DNA from: Opitutia bacterium
Lineage (GTDB): Bacteria; Verrucomicrobiota; Verrucomicrobiia; Opitutales; Opitutaceae
Direction: 5' to 3'
Length of the DNA stretch: 14,823 nucleotides
NCBI GenBank assembly: GCA_003157575.1
Contig: PMKA01000133.1
Coordinates: 1 to 14,823 of the forward strand
Shown piece by piece: positions 1 through 6,810 of the stretch (positions are counted from its first letter, which is position 1; each line of letters begins with the position of its first letter). Below the pieces are notes generated by a model. The model was not told where the DNA came from. It saw only the letters and a program-made list of their open reading frames with translations, and did no database searches. The position numbers and the translations under genes are program-made.

Positions 1-1
1 G

Positions 2-40
2 GCGGATCTTGATTTCTCGGCGATCATGAAACTGCTGTGA
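2..40 (+). CDS. C-terminal tail of an upstream gene, possibly a beta-hydroxyacid dehydrogenase
   Basis: The second frame reads ADLDFSAIMKLL and then TGA at 38-40. Only twelve residues are visible, so the product cannot be established. The ending resembles the DLDFSAV-type C-terminus of NAD(P)-dependent beta-hydroxyacid dehydrogenases (the glyoxylate reductase / 3-hydroxyisobutyrate dehydrogenase family), recalled from memory. That is a hint only. A GC-rich hairpin begins directly after the stop, which supports this being a true gene end. Confidence 0.4.
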   Translation, partial: ADLDFSAIMKLL

Positions 41-110
41 GCGGCGCCGGCGCGCCGCCGGTCTTGGGAGGGTGTGGGGCTTCCGGGACCGCCCCGCACT
101 GCCGGGCGGT
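41..110 (+). terminator. Two GC-rich hairpins after the upstream gene, possible terminator
   Basis: Bases 41-46 (gcggcg) pair perfectly with 53-58 across a six-base loop, immediately after the TGA at 38-40. A second perfect stem of seven pairs joins 88-94 (accgccc) and 104-110 (gggcggt) across a nine-base loop. Neither is followed by a T-run, so an ordinary intrinsic terminator is not proven. Position after a stop codon and before the next gene is the main support. GC-rich sequence forms such stems easily by chance. Confidence 0.3.
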
Positions 111-210
111 GTGCCGACACCGCCTCTGCGTTGTTGGTTGGGCGGAGCGCTGCGCCGGTCCTTGCTGAAACAGGCCTGAACGCCGCTCCCGCGGCTGCCA
201 CAACGCCTTG

Positions 211-239
211 TTGACGGCCGGGTGCGTTCACTGAAGACT
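211..239 (+). promoter_or_regulatory. Weak sigma-70-like promoter candidate for the protease gene
   Basis: TTGACG at 211-216 matches five of six bases of the -35 consensus. A 17-base spacer leads to AAGACT at 234-239, which matches only three of six bases of the -10 consensus. Transcription would start near 246, giving a short leader before the ATG at 263 and leaving the in-frame GTG at 242 outside the transcript. The nine bases GTTGACGGC at 210-218 recur at 5769-5777 upstream of the second plus-strand gene group. The call rests mainly on the -35 match and is tentative. Confidence 0.22.
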
Positions 240-262
240 CCGTGTTTCGATATTGGCGAATC

Positions 263-2809
263 ATGGCACCCCACCGAAACTTTCTGCGACGCTGCGCAGC
301 CGTCGGCCTGGCCCTCACCGCCGCAATCCCCGCACTTCGTCCTGCCTCATCCGTCGACGCGCGGCTCACGACCGAGGAACGGCGGGATCAGCAGCGGGAG
401 GCGCGCCTCGTCATCGATCTGCTCCAAAACTACCACTATTCGGACCGATCGCTGAGCGAGATTGACACGCATGAACTGCTCAAGCGGTTTCTCGACGAAA
501 TCGATCCGAAGAATTGGTTTCTGTTGAGGGAGGACACGGACTTCGTCCAACAGCGCTTCGCCCGCAGCCTGAAGACCGTTTACCTCATGCGCGGCGATTT
601 GCAGCCAGCCTACGAAATATTCGACCTGTTCGTCGAACGCGCGCAATCCCGTTTCGCCTGGATCGACAAGCGTCTCGGCGGCAGTTTCGATTTCACGGAC
701 GTAGCCGTGATCCCTGCGGACATCGACCAGACGCGGCCGGTTGACAAGGCCGAGGCGGATCGCCGCTGGGGACTGCGGATCAGGGACGAGGTCTTGTCCG
801 AGATCGTTGCGGGGCGAACCCAGGCCGCAGCCGTCGGGGAGGTGCGCCGCCGTTATGAAAAGATCCGCAGGCAGCTCGCGGCGACTGACGCACTGGCGGT
901 TCGCGAGCGGTTCTTTGAGGTGTTGATTGAGGCGTTTGATCCGCACAGCGGGTATTTCTCAGCCGATTCGGCACGCGAGTTCGAGGTCGAGATGGCGGGC
1001 TCCGTCGCTGGCGTAGGACTTGAACTCTGCAAGGACGACGGTTTCTGCATCGTCGCCGCGATCACTCCCGGCGGTCCGGCGGATCTGCACGGGGAGATCC
1101 AGGCCGGCGACCGGATCGAGGCCGTCGCCGAGGGGGATGGGGCGTTGGTGCCCACATCCGGAAGACGCCTGCGAGAGATCGTGGCGATCGTGCGCGGCCC
1201 GCCCAAGACGAAGGTGCGTATCAAATTCCGCGCGCCGGCCGCCGCGGCGTCGCGGGAGGTGAGCCTCGAACGGACGCAAGTGGTTCTGCCCTGGGAACGC
1301 GCCCGGGGGACGATCTACACGGCTCCCGACGCCGCGGGCCGCACGCGGAAGATCGGCTGCATCTACCTGCCGGCGTTTTATGCGGCCGGCGAGAAGGGAA
1401 GCATCGCCAGTGCGACCGGCGACATGCGCGAGTTGCTCGTCCAGATGAAGGCTGCGGGCGTGGAGGGACTGGTCGTCGATATCCGGGACAACCCTGGCGG
1501 CGCGCTCGCAGAGGCGGTGTCGGCCGCAGGCCTGTTTTTGTCTGAAGGCACGGTGCTTCTGACAAGGGAGCTCGACGGAAAGGTCGAAGAGCACAAGATC
1601 GGGCCACCGGCCGCAGTCTATGGAGGCCCGCTCGTGGTTCTCACGTCGTCGCGCAGCGCCTCTGCGAGCGAGATCTTCGCCGAGGCGGTGAAGTATCACC
1701 AACGGGCGGTTCTGGCCGGGGCGGCCACGACGTTTGGCAAGGGCACCGTGCAATCCTATATCGATCTCGCCAAGTTGCCGGCGGGCGCTGGAGCGACCGC
1801 CGCCGCATGGGGGGTGCTCCGGCTCACGACCCAGCGTTTCTATGGACCTTGCGGCGAGGCGATCCAGCGCACGGGTGCGCGGTCCGACATCGTCGTGCCA
1901 GAGTACGAGGACAAGGCGGAGCAGCACGAAGCCGACCTGCCCCACGCCTTTCCGGCTGAGGCGATTGCGCCGCCCAAGCCGGCGGTCATCGCTGCCGGAG
2001 ACTTCGCGCGGGTGAACGAAGACCTGTTGCTGTGCCTGCGTGGAGCGATGGAAAAGGACCAGGCCGTGCTGCCGGAGTGTCTTCTCTGGAAGAAGGAGAT
2101 CGCACTATGGACCGAGCTTGTGACGCCCAAGGAGCGCAGCCTTCAGCTCGCAAAGCGTCGAAAGGACAAGGCGGCCGAGACCGTCCTGCGCGAAACCCTC
2201 CGCCGCGAACGCCGGTTGTTGCTGGATGCGGCCGCCTTTCCGGGAGAGCCGGTGGAGACTGAAGCTGTTCGTTCGGTGCTCGCGGCTTCTGAAAACCGGA
2301 TGCGGCAGCCTTTGCCGGACGGCACGCCACGAAGCGGTCACCTGCACGGCGGAGTCTATTGCGGCGAGCTCCCGGGAGGACGGCCGTGCGAAATTCATCT
2401 CGATGCCATCGATTTCAGGCGCTTCTCAGGCGACGCAGGCGCGCTCGCAAGGGCCTTCTCCGCCGGGTACGGCCGCCCGACCGACGACGCCACGATCGCC
2501 GGGATTCTGGTGGAACTCGGCTTGATTGAGAAACGGACCGATGACGCCGTGTTCGCATGTTTCGCCCGGAATCTCGGAGGTCCGCCGGCCGACCGCGCGG
2601 CATTGGTGAAGGGGGTCGATGCGTTTCTGCGCGGGCTCACCGAGATCGATGGCGAATTGCTACGGGAACGTCCTGCGCTCGACGTGCCGCTGCGCGAGAG
2701 CCTGCGCCTTGCCGCCGCCTGGGCGGCGCGGCTGCAACCCTCGCCGGCGGTTGATCGCGCCGCCGCCGCGACGACTGCCCTGTCTCCCAACCCCGTCAAT
2801 TCCCCATGA
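263..2809 (+). CDS. prc: Prc/Tsp-type S41 tail-specific periplasmic protease
   Basis: Serine protease of the carboxy-terminal processing family, predicted periplasmic, expected to cut proteins from an exposed C-terminus. From the ATG at 263 it has 848 residues. A signal peptide spans about 1-33 (basic APHRNFLRR, then an Ala/Leu-rich core, likely cut after SVDA). An N-terminal helical domain follows (about 38-240, with the Prc-like FLDEIDPKNWFLL). A PDZ domain lies at about 248-325, starting GVGLEL. The protease core contains DIRDNPGG at 406-413, SASASE with catalytic Ser467, and FGKGTVQ with general-base Lys493. Spacing and surrounding motifs align with E. coli Prc rather than the shorter CtpA type, apart from one extra residue before the lysine. 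A long, less conserved C-terminal region (about 600-848) follows. Cysteines occur in close pairs (256/262, 591/606, 700/709), which would suit disulfides in the periplasm. An in-frame GTG at 242 would add seven residues; ATG is preferred because it gives a normal signal peptide. The stop overlaps the next start as ATGA. Confidence 0.93.
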   Translation: MAPHRNFLRRCAAVGLALTAAIPALRPASSVDARLTTEERRDQQREARLVIDLLQNYHYSDRSLSEIDTHELLKRFLDEIDPKNWFLLREDTDFVQQRFARSLKTVYLMRGDLQPAYEIFDLFVERAQSRFAWIDKRLGGSFDFTDVAVIPADIDQTRPVDKAEADRRWGLRIRDEVLSEIVAGRTQAAAVGEVRRRYEKIRRQLAATDALAVRERFFEVLIEAFDPHSGYFSADSAREFEVEMAGSVAGVGLELCKDDGFCIVAAITPGGPADLHGEIQAGDRIEAVAEGDGALVPTSGRRLREIVAIVRGPPKTKVRIKFRAPAAAASREVSLERTQVVLPWERARGTIYTAPDAAGRTRKIGCIYLPAFYAAGEKGSIASATGDMRELLVQMKAAGVEGLVVDIRDNPGGALAEAVSAAGLFLSEGTVLLTRELDGKVEEHKIGPPAAVYGGPLVVLTSSRSASASEIFAEAVKYHQRAVLAGAATTFGKGTVQSYIDLAKLPAGAGATAAAWGVLRLTTQRFYGPCGEAIQRTGARSDIVVPEYEDKAEQHEADLPHAFPAEAIAPPKPAVIAAGDFARVNEDLLLCLRGAMEKDQAVLPECLLWKKEIALWTELVTPKERSLQLAKRRKDKAAETVLRETLRRERRLLLDAAAFPGEPVETEAVRSVLAASENRMRQPLPDGTPRSGHLHGGVYCGELPGGRPCEIHLDAIDFRRFSGDAGALARAFSAGYGRPTDDATIAGILVELGLIEKRTDDAVFACFARNLGGPPADRAALVKGVDAFLRGLTEIDGELLRERPALDVPLRESLRLAAAWAARLQPSPAVDRAAAATTALSPNPVNSP

Positions 2810-5598
2810 AATGTGAACGTTTGCTGCGTGCAGCTTTGTTCCTGGCCGGCCTCGCAGCCGGAGCGGCTCTGTGTGGCGCCGCAGATGTTCCGGCCGCGCC
2901 ACCGGCGACGGCGGCAGCGTCCGCCCCGGACGGCGACGAAGCCGCACTCGCGGTGCAAAAGGCGAATCCGGGGGAGGACAAATTCTGGGAAGCCGTGAAG
3001 TTGTTCCGCTCGGCCGCGGCTTCCGATCTGGCGGCCGGTCGCGCGCGGCTGCAGGAGTCGGCCGATCTTGAGTACAACCATGGGCAGATGTTGCTTGGCG
3101 AATGTCTGGTCTCGGGCTCGAACGGTTTCACGAAAAACCCAAAGAAAGGAGCCAGCTACTACCGGCTCGCCGCCGAGCGAGGGAACGGCTTCGCCAAGGT
3201 TGCCCTCGGCCAGTGCTATTGCACGGGCACCGGTGTTTCGAGGAACTTCGACAAGGCCGTCGAGTGGCTGAAATCGGCGCTCGCCTCCGGCGCCGATTTT
3301 TCGCGTCCGACCCCGCCGGGCGGGTTTTTCGCCGCCGCTCCCGGTTCGAAACCCCAGGACGACGGCGCCGTCGCCGGCGAGATCGAGACCGATCCCGTGG
3401 CCGAATCCCAGGCCAGCGCCCATTTTCTGCTTGGCCTGATCTACGAAAAGAAGAAGGACCTGGCCGGCGCGCAGGCCGAATTCGTGCAGGCGGCCACCGC
3501 GGGCACGGCCGGCCGGGCGGGCATTCAAAAGGCCGCCATGCTGGCCGCGCTCAACTACGCCTTTGGCCAGGGCGGGCCGAGGGATCTCGTGAAGGCGAAC
3601 GAGATGTTGACCCATGCCCGGACGCTGACAAAGCGCAGCTCGATCGCCACGCTGCACGATTATGTGACGATGAAGATCGTCGACCAGTTTGCGGTGGCCG
3701 ATCTCGAGGAGAATGTGGAGTCGGCGAGCGAAGAGCTGCAGACCAGTCTCCAATTTCAGATAGCGGAGACATTCGCGGCGCGGGGGTCGAAGGACTACAA
3801 TATCGCCGAGGCGGTGAAGTGGTACGAACTTGCAGCGGAGAATGGCAAGGACTGGGCCATGCTCTCGCTTGCGTTCATCTACAGCCGGGGGGATCTCGGC
3901 AAACCCGATCCGGAAAAGGCGTTCGCCTGGTTCGAAAAGGCCGGCGGCGGCGAAACGCCGAAGCATTATCTTGGAATCGCGGACCTCGGCATATGCTACC
4001 AGAATGGACTCGGGACCGCGAAGGACTCCGCCAAGGCCGAGGCGATCTTCAAGCGTTACAGGGAAAAGGATTTCATCTGTTACCTTGGCAGCATCGGGCG
4101 TTGTCCGGACCACGTTCTGACCTTCGAGCAGGTGCTCGCCTTGAACGAGCTTTGGGCCTCAAAGAAGAATGACGCGTGGGCCCAATATTTCCTCGGCCTC
4201 CGGTATTGGCACGGGAATGGCGTGGAGATGGACGACAGCCGTGGCAATCGTCTGTTGAAAAAGGCGGCGAAGGCGTCCTGTGCAACAGCGTGGGACGAGC
4301 TCGGACATCATTACCAATTTTATCCCTTCAACTCGGGTTGCAATTCCGAGAAGGAGGGCTTCGAGAAGGCGGCGGAATGTTACCGCCAGGGCCTGGCCCT
4401 CGGGAATGCCAGTAGTTTCGCGGACCTGGCGTATCTGACCGAATTCGGGCTGGGGGTATCTGAGGACGTCGACAAGGCGGCCGACCTCTATGAACGGTCC
4501 CTTCAGTTGGATCCAAAGAACGACATGGCGCACAACAACCTTGCGGTGATTCTCCAGACCCGTCTGCGCAATGCCGCGAAAATCGGCCTGCCGGTCGATT
4601 CCACGACGCTTGGTGAAATGCTCCGGCAATTCGAGGAGGCGGACCGGCTCGGAGACGGCAAAGCAGCATTCAATCTCGGCGGGCTGTACCGCGACGGAGT
4701 CCTTATGGAGAAGGACCTCAGGAAAGCCTATGGTTATCTTGAGACAGCGGCCGAGCGGGGCGATGTGGAATCCCGGTATCTGGTTGGGTTGATGCACGAG
4801 CAGGGGGAGGGCGTGCCGGTGACATACTCCGAGGCCGCCTACCATTACCGGCTCGCCGCGCTCGAGGGACACGAGGAGGCGTTGCGAAGGCTGGTAAATC
4901 TCTACCTTACGGGCAGGGGTGTGTCGCAAGATTTCGACCGCGCGGCGTTCTGGCTGGAGCGGATGGCGCGCAACGGGAAAGTCGGCGCGCTGATCTTCCT
5001 CGGCGACATTGCCCTCAAGAAGGGCGAATACGACAATGCGGTGAAGCTGTTCAAAAAACTGAACGAGTTGCCCGGCGATGCGGTTGCCGGCTACGCATGC
5101 GAGAGGCTCAGCCGTTGCTACCTGTATGGCTGGGGCGTGAAGGAAAAGCCCGAACGGGCCAAGAGTTACTTCGACCGGGCGGTGAAACTGGGCAATCCCG
5201 ACGCGCTTTACCGCCTTGCGATGCAAACCATGGCTGCCGGCAAGACTCAGGAGGCGCTCGGCCTTTTTGAAAAGGCGACGCATGGATCTCCAGCCGCCAG
5301 TTTCGCCCTGGGGCAGATCTATTTCTTTGGCACCAACGTCACCCAGGACCGGGCGAAAGCGTGGCGTCTGCTGCGCTCGGCGGCGGAAGGCGGCAATGCC
5401 GAGGCGCTCTATTTTCTGGCCGCCACGACATTCAACAGGATCCCGGATTCGCCCACGCTTGACGAGGCCATCCGTTACGCGGAGGAGGCCGAGTCGGCCG
5501 GGCACACAAAGGCCGGCAGTCTGCGGGAGAAACTCGAAAAACGCCGTCGGTCCGGCGACGCACCCGCAGAGGAATCGACTGGCGCACGTCCGAGTTAG
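2806..5598 (+). CDS. Large exported Sel1-repeat (TPR-like) protein, possible protease adaptor
   Basis: A 930-residue helical-repeat protein predicted to leave the cytoplasm. The N-terminus (MKCERLL, then an Ala/Leu/Gly core, about 1-26) is a signal peptide, probably cut after GAA. Cys23 is preceded by Leu, so a normal lipobox is absent and a lipoprotein is unlikely. A low-complexity Ala/Pro linker follows at about 28-48. From about 90 to 905 there are roughly 14 Sel1-type repeats with the usual A..LG..Y..G.GV..D..KA..W...AA..G pattern. They are clearest at 92-163, 331-418, 456-567 and 617-901, and most degenerate at about 234-325 and 420-450. Sel1 repeats form solenoids that bind proteins; no enzymatic motif is visible. 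The ATG lies inside the protease stop codon (ATGA) with no Shine-Dalgarno sequence, indicating translational coupling. By analogy with NlpI for Prc and LbcA for CtpA, it may deliver substrates to or scaffold the upstream protease. That role is inferred, not shown by the sequence. Confidence 0.9.
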   Translation: MKCERLLRAALFLAGLAAGAALCGAADVPAAPPATAAASAPDGDEAALAVQKANPGEDKFWEAVKLFRSAAASDLAAGRARLQESADLEYNHGQMLLGECLVSGSNGFTKNPKKGASYYRLAAERGNGFAKVALGQCYCTGTGVSRNFDKAVEWLKSALASGADFSRPTPPGGFFAAAPGSKPQDDGAVAGEIETDPVAESQASAHFLLGLIYEKKKDLAGAQAEFVQAATAGTAGRAGIQKAAMLAALNYAFGQGGPRDLVKANEMLTHARTLTKRSSIATLHDYVTMKIVDQFAVADLEENVESASEELQTSLQFQIAETFAARGSKDYNIAEAVKWYELAAENGKDWAMLSLAFIYSRGDLGKPDPEKAFAWFEKAGGGETPKHYLGIADLGICYQNGLGTAKDSAKAEAIFKRYREKDFICYLGSIGRCPDHVLTFEQVLALNELWASKKNDAWAQYFLGLRYWHGNGVEMDDSRGNRLLKKAAKASCATAWDELGHHYQFYPFNSGCNSEKEGFEKAAECYRQGLALGNASSFADLAYLTEFGLGVSEDVDKAADLYERSLQLDPKNDMAHNNLAVILQTRLRNAAKIGLPVDSTTLGEMLRQFEEADRLGDGKAAFNLGGLYRDGVLMEKDLRKAYGYLETAAERGDVESRYLVGLMHEQGEGVPVTYSEAAYHYRLAALEGHEEALRRLVNLYLTGRGVSQDFDRAAFWLERMARNGKVGALIFLGDIALKKGEYDNAVKLFKKLNELPGDAVAGYACERLSRCYLYGWGVKEKPERAKSYFDRAVKLGNPDALYRLAMQTMAAGKTQEALGLFEKATHGSPAASFALGQIYFFGTNVTQDRAKAWRLLRSAAEGGNAEALYFLAATTFNRIPDSPTLDEAIRYAEEAESAGHTKAGSLREKLEKRRRSGDAPAEESTGARPS

Positions 5599-5762
5599 GG
5601 CGGTCTCGCTTTTGGCAGCCTGGAGGACCCGGAGTCCGACAGATTGCCAGACCCTCCCGGATTCTCGTCCGCCGCGTGCCCAAAGGGCCTGCGGCCGATC
5701 GACACCGGTCACCTGGTTCGCCTCATTTCTTTTCAGCGAGCAGCTCACGGACAGACCGGCTC

Positions 5763-5785
5763 CCCGCCGTTGACGGCGCGGCGGG
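5763..5785 (+). other. GC-rich hairpin just before the MoxR gene
   Basis: CCCGCCG at 5763-5769 pairs perfectly with CGGCGGG at 5779-5785 across a nine-base loop. An alternative smaller stem, CGCCG/CGGCG with a TTGA loop, lies at 5765-5778. It sits about 165 bases after the Sel1 gene and 19 bases before the next start. It could be a late terminator of the upstream pair, but no T-run follows and it overlaps the promoter-like TTGACG. The rest of the 5599-5804 gap shows no gene and no other structure I can support. Confidence 0.3.
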
Positions 5786-5797
5786 ATGGACTAACTT
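5770..5797 (+). promoter_or_regulatory. Promoter candidate placing the transcript start near the MoxR ATG
   Basis: TTGACG at 5770-5775 matches five of six -35 bases. After a 16-base spacer, TAACTT at 5792-5797 matches three of six -10 bases. The predicted transcription start falls at about 5803-5806, on or beside the A of the ATG at 5805. The mRNA would then be leaderless or nearly so, which agrees with the lack of a ribosome binding site. The -10 match is weak, so this is a candidate only. Confidence 0.25.
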
Positions 5798-5804
5798 CCC
5801 TGGC

Positions 5805-6776
5805 ATGACCGAATTCATGCTCACCGCCCAGGTGACGGAAGCGCGGCGGGCGCTGGAGCGCCTCAAGGCGAACATGCGCCAGGCCGTCAGGGGCAAGGAC
5901 GACGTGATCGAGCAGACGCTCATCTGCTTCGCTGCGGGCGGCCATCTGCTGATCGAGGATCTGCCGGGGCTCGGCAAGACGACGCTGGCGTATTCGCTGG
6001 CGCGTTCGATGGATTGTTCCTTCTCCCGTCTGCAGTTCACGAGCGACCTGCTTCCCAGCGACGTCACGGGCGTGGCCATCTACGACGAGCAGGTGAAGAC
6101 GTTCGTTTTCAAGCCCGGGCCGATCTTCGCCAACATCGTCCTGGCCGACGAGATCAACCGGGCGACCCCGAAGACGCAGTCGGCGCTCCTCGAGGTGATG
6201 GATCGCGGCAAGGTCACGGTCGACGGCGAACCGCACTCCGTGGGCGAACCGTTCATGGTGCTCGCCACGCAGAATCCGGTGGACTACGAGGGCACCTTCC
6301 CGCTGCCCGAGAGCCAGATGGACCGCTTTCTCATGCGGATACGGATGGGATATCCGCAGGCGGCCGACGAGATGGACATCCTCCGCGCCCCGCAGATGAC
6401 GTATGATTCGATCAAGCTCAATCCGGTTGTGACGCGGGCGGATGTCGTGAAACTGCAGCAGCTGTGCACGCAGGTGTTTGTCGAGGAGAGCGTGCTCGAT
6501 TTCCTCCTCAAGATCGTCGCCGCGACGCGCACGGAGGCGGAGTTCAAGGCGGGGGCCAGCGTGCGGGGAGGCCTTGCGCTCAAGCGCGCCGCACAGGCGC
6601 GGGCGTTGCTGAACGGGCGGGATTTCGCGATGCCCGAGGACGTGCTCGAACTCGTGCTGCCGATCCTGGGGCACAGGCTCGCGCTTGTGCGCCCGGCCTC
6701 GGACGCGCTCGAGGAGCGCAACGCCGTTGCGGCGGCGCTGCGGCGGATCGTCAACGCGATCCCGGTGCCGGAGTAG
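5805..6776 (+). CDS. MoxR-family AAA+ ATPase
   Basis: A cytoplasmic 323-residue ATPase of the MoxR family, AAA+ proteins thought to act as chaperones that remodel or activate partner complexes. The Walker A loop is at 51-60 (EDLPGLGKTT, Lys58), Walker B at 111-116 (IVLADE) followed by INRATPKTQSALLE, and sensor 1 at 154-158 (ATQNP). The family signature EGTFPLPESQMDRF is at about 162-175. The length is normal for the family. ATG 5805 (MTEFMLTAQV) is chosen because the homologous part begins about here; the frame stays open back to 5676, but that stretch is Arg/Pro/Ser-rich and unlike the family. ATG 5817 is an alternative. It is the first gene of a trio with DUF58 and transglutaminase-like genes, the usual partners of MoxR proteins, so it probably acts on a membrane complex formed by them. 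The exact substrate is unknown. Confidence 0.93.
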   Translation: MTEFMLTAQVTEARRALERLKANMRQAVRGKDDVIEQTLICFAAGGHLLIEDLPGLGKTTLAYSLARSMDCSFSRLQFTSDLLPSDVTGVAIYDEQVKTFVFKPGPIFANIVLADEINRATPKTQSALLEVMDRGKVTVDGEPHSVGEPFMVLATQNPVDYEGTFPLPESQMDRFLMRIRMGYPQAADEMDILRAPQMTYDSIKLNPVVTRADVVKLQQLCTQVFVEESVLDFLLKIVAATRTEAEFKAGASVRGGLALKRAAQARALLNGRDFAMPEDVLELVLPILGHRLALVRPASDALEERNAVAAALRRIVNAIPVPE

Positions 6777-6810
6777 AACCCCTTTGCCATCGAGATGGAA
6801 CTGGCGCCCG

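Noticed and set aside
242..262. GTG at 242 as the start of the protease gene
   Set aside because: It would place FRYWRI before an otherwise standard signal peptide and may lie upstream of the candidate transcript start. It cannot be excluded; the difference is seven residues.
959..1945. Minus-strand open frame of about 328 codons opposite the protease
   Set aside because: Basic, low-complexity translation opposite the catalytic core of a clear S41 protease.
2806..2877. Sel1 protein as a lipoprotein using Cys23
   Set aside because: The residue before the cysteine is Leu, which signal peptidase II does not accept in the usual lipobox; a type I cleavage after GAA fits better.
3070..5510. DNA-level tandem repeats in the Sel1 gene
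   Set aside because: Repeats are visible only in the protein pattern; codons have diverged and I see no long repeated DNA words.
2395..5748. Long open frames on the minus strand opposite the Sel1 gene (about 572 and 529 codons)
   Set aside because: Their translations are Arg/Gly/Pro-rich without family motifs, and they lie opposite a gene with clear repeat periodicity and a signal peptide. High GC content leaves antisense frames open.
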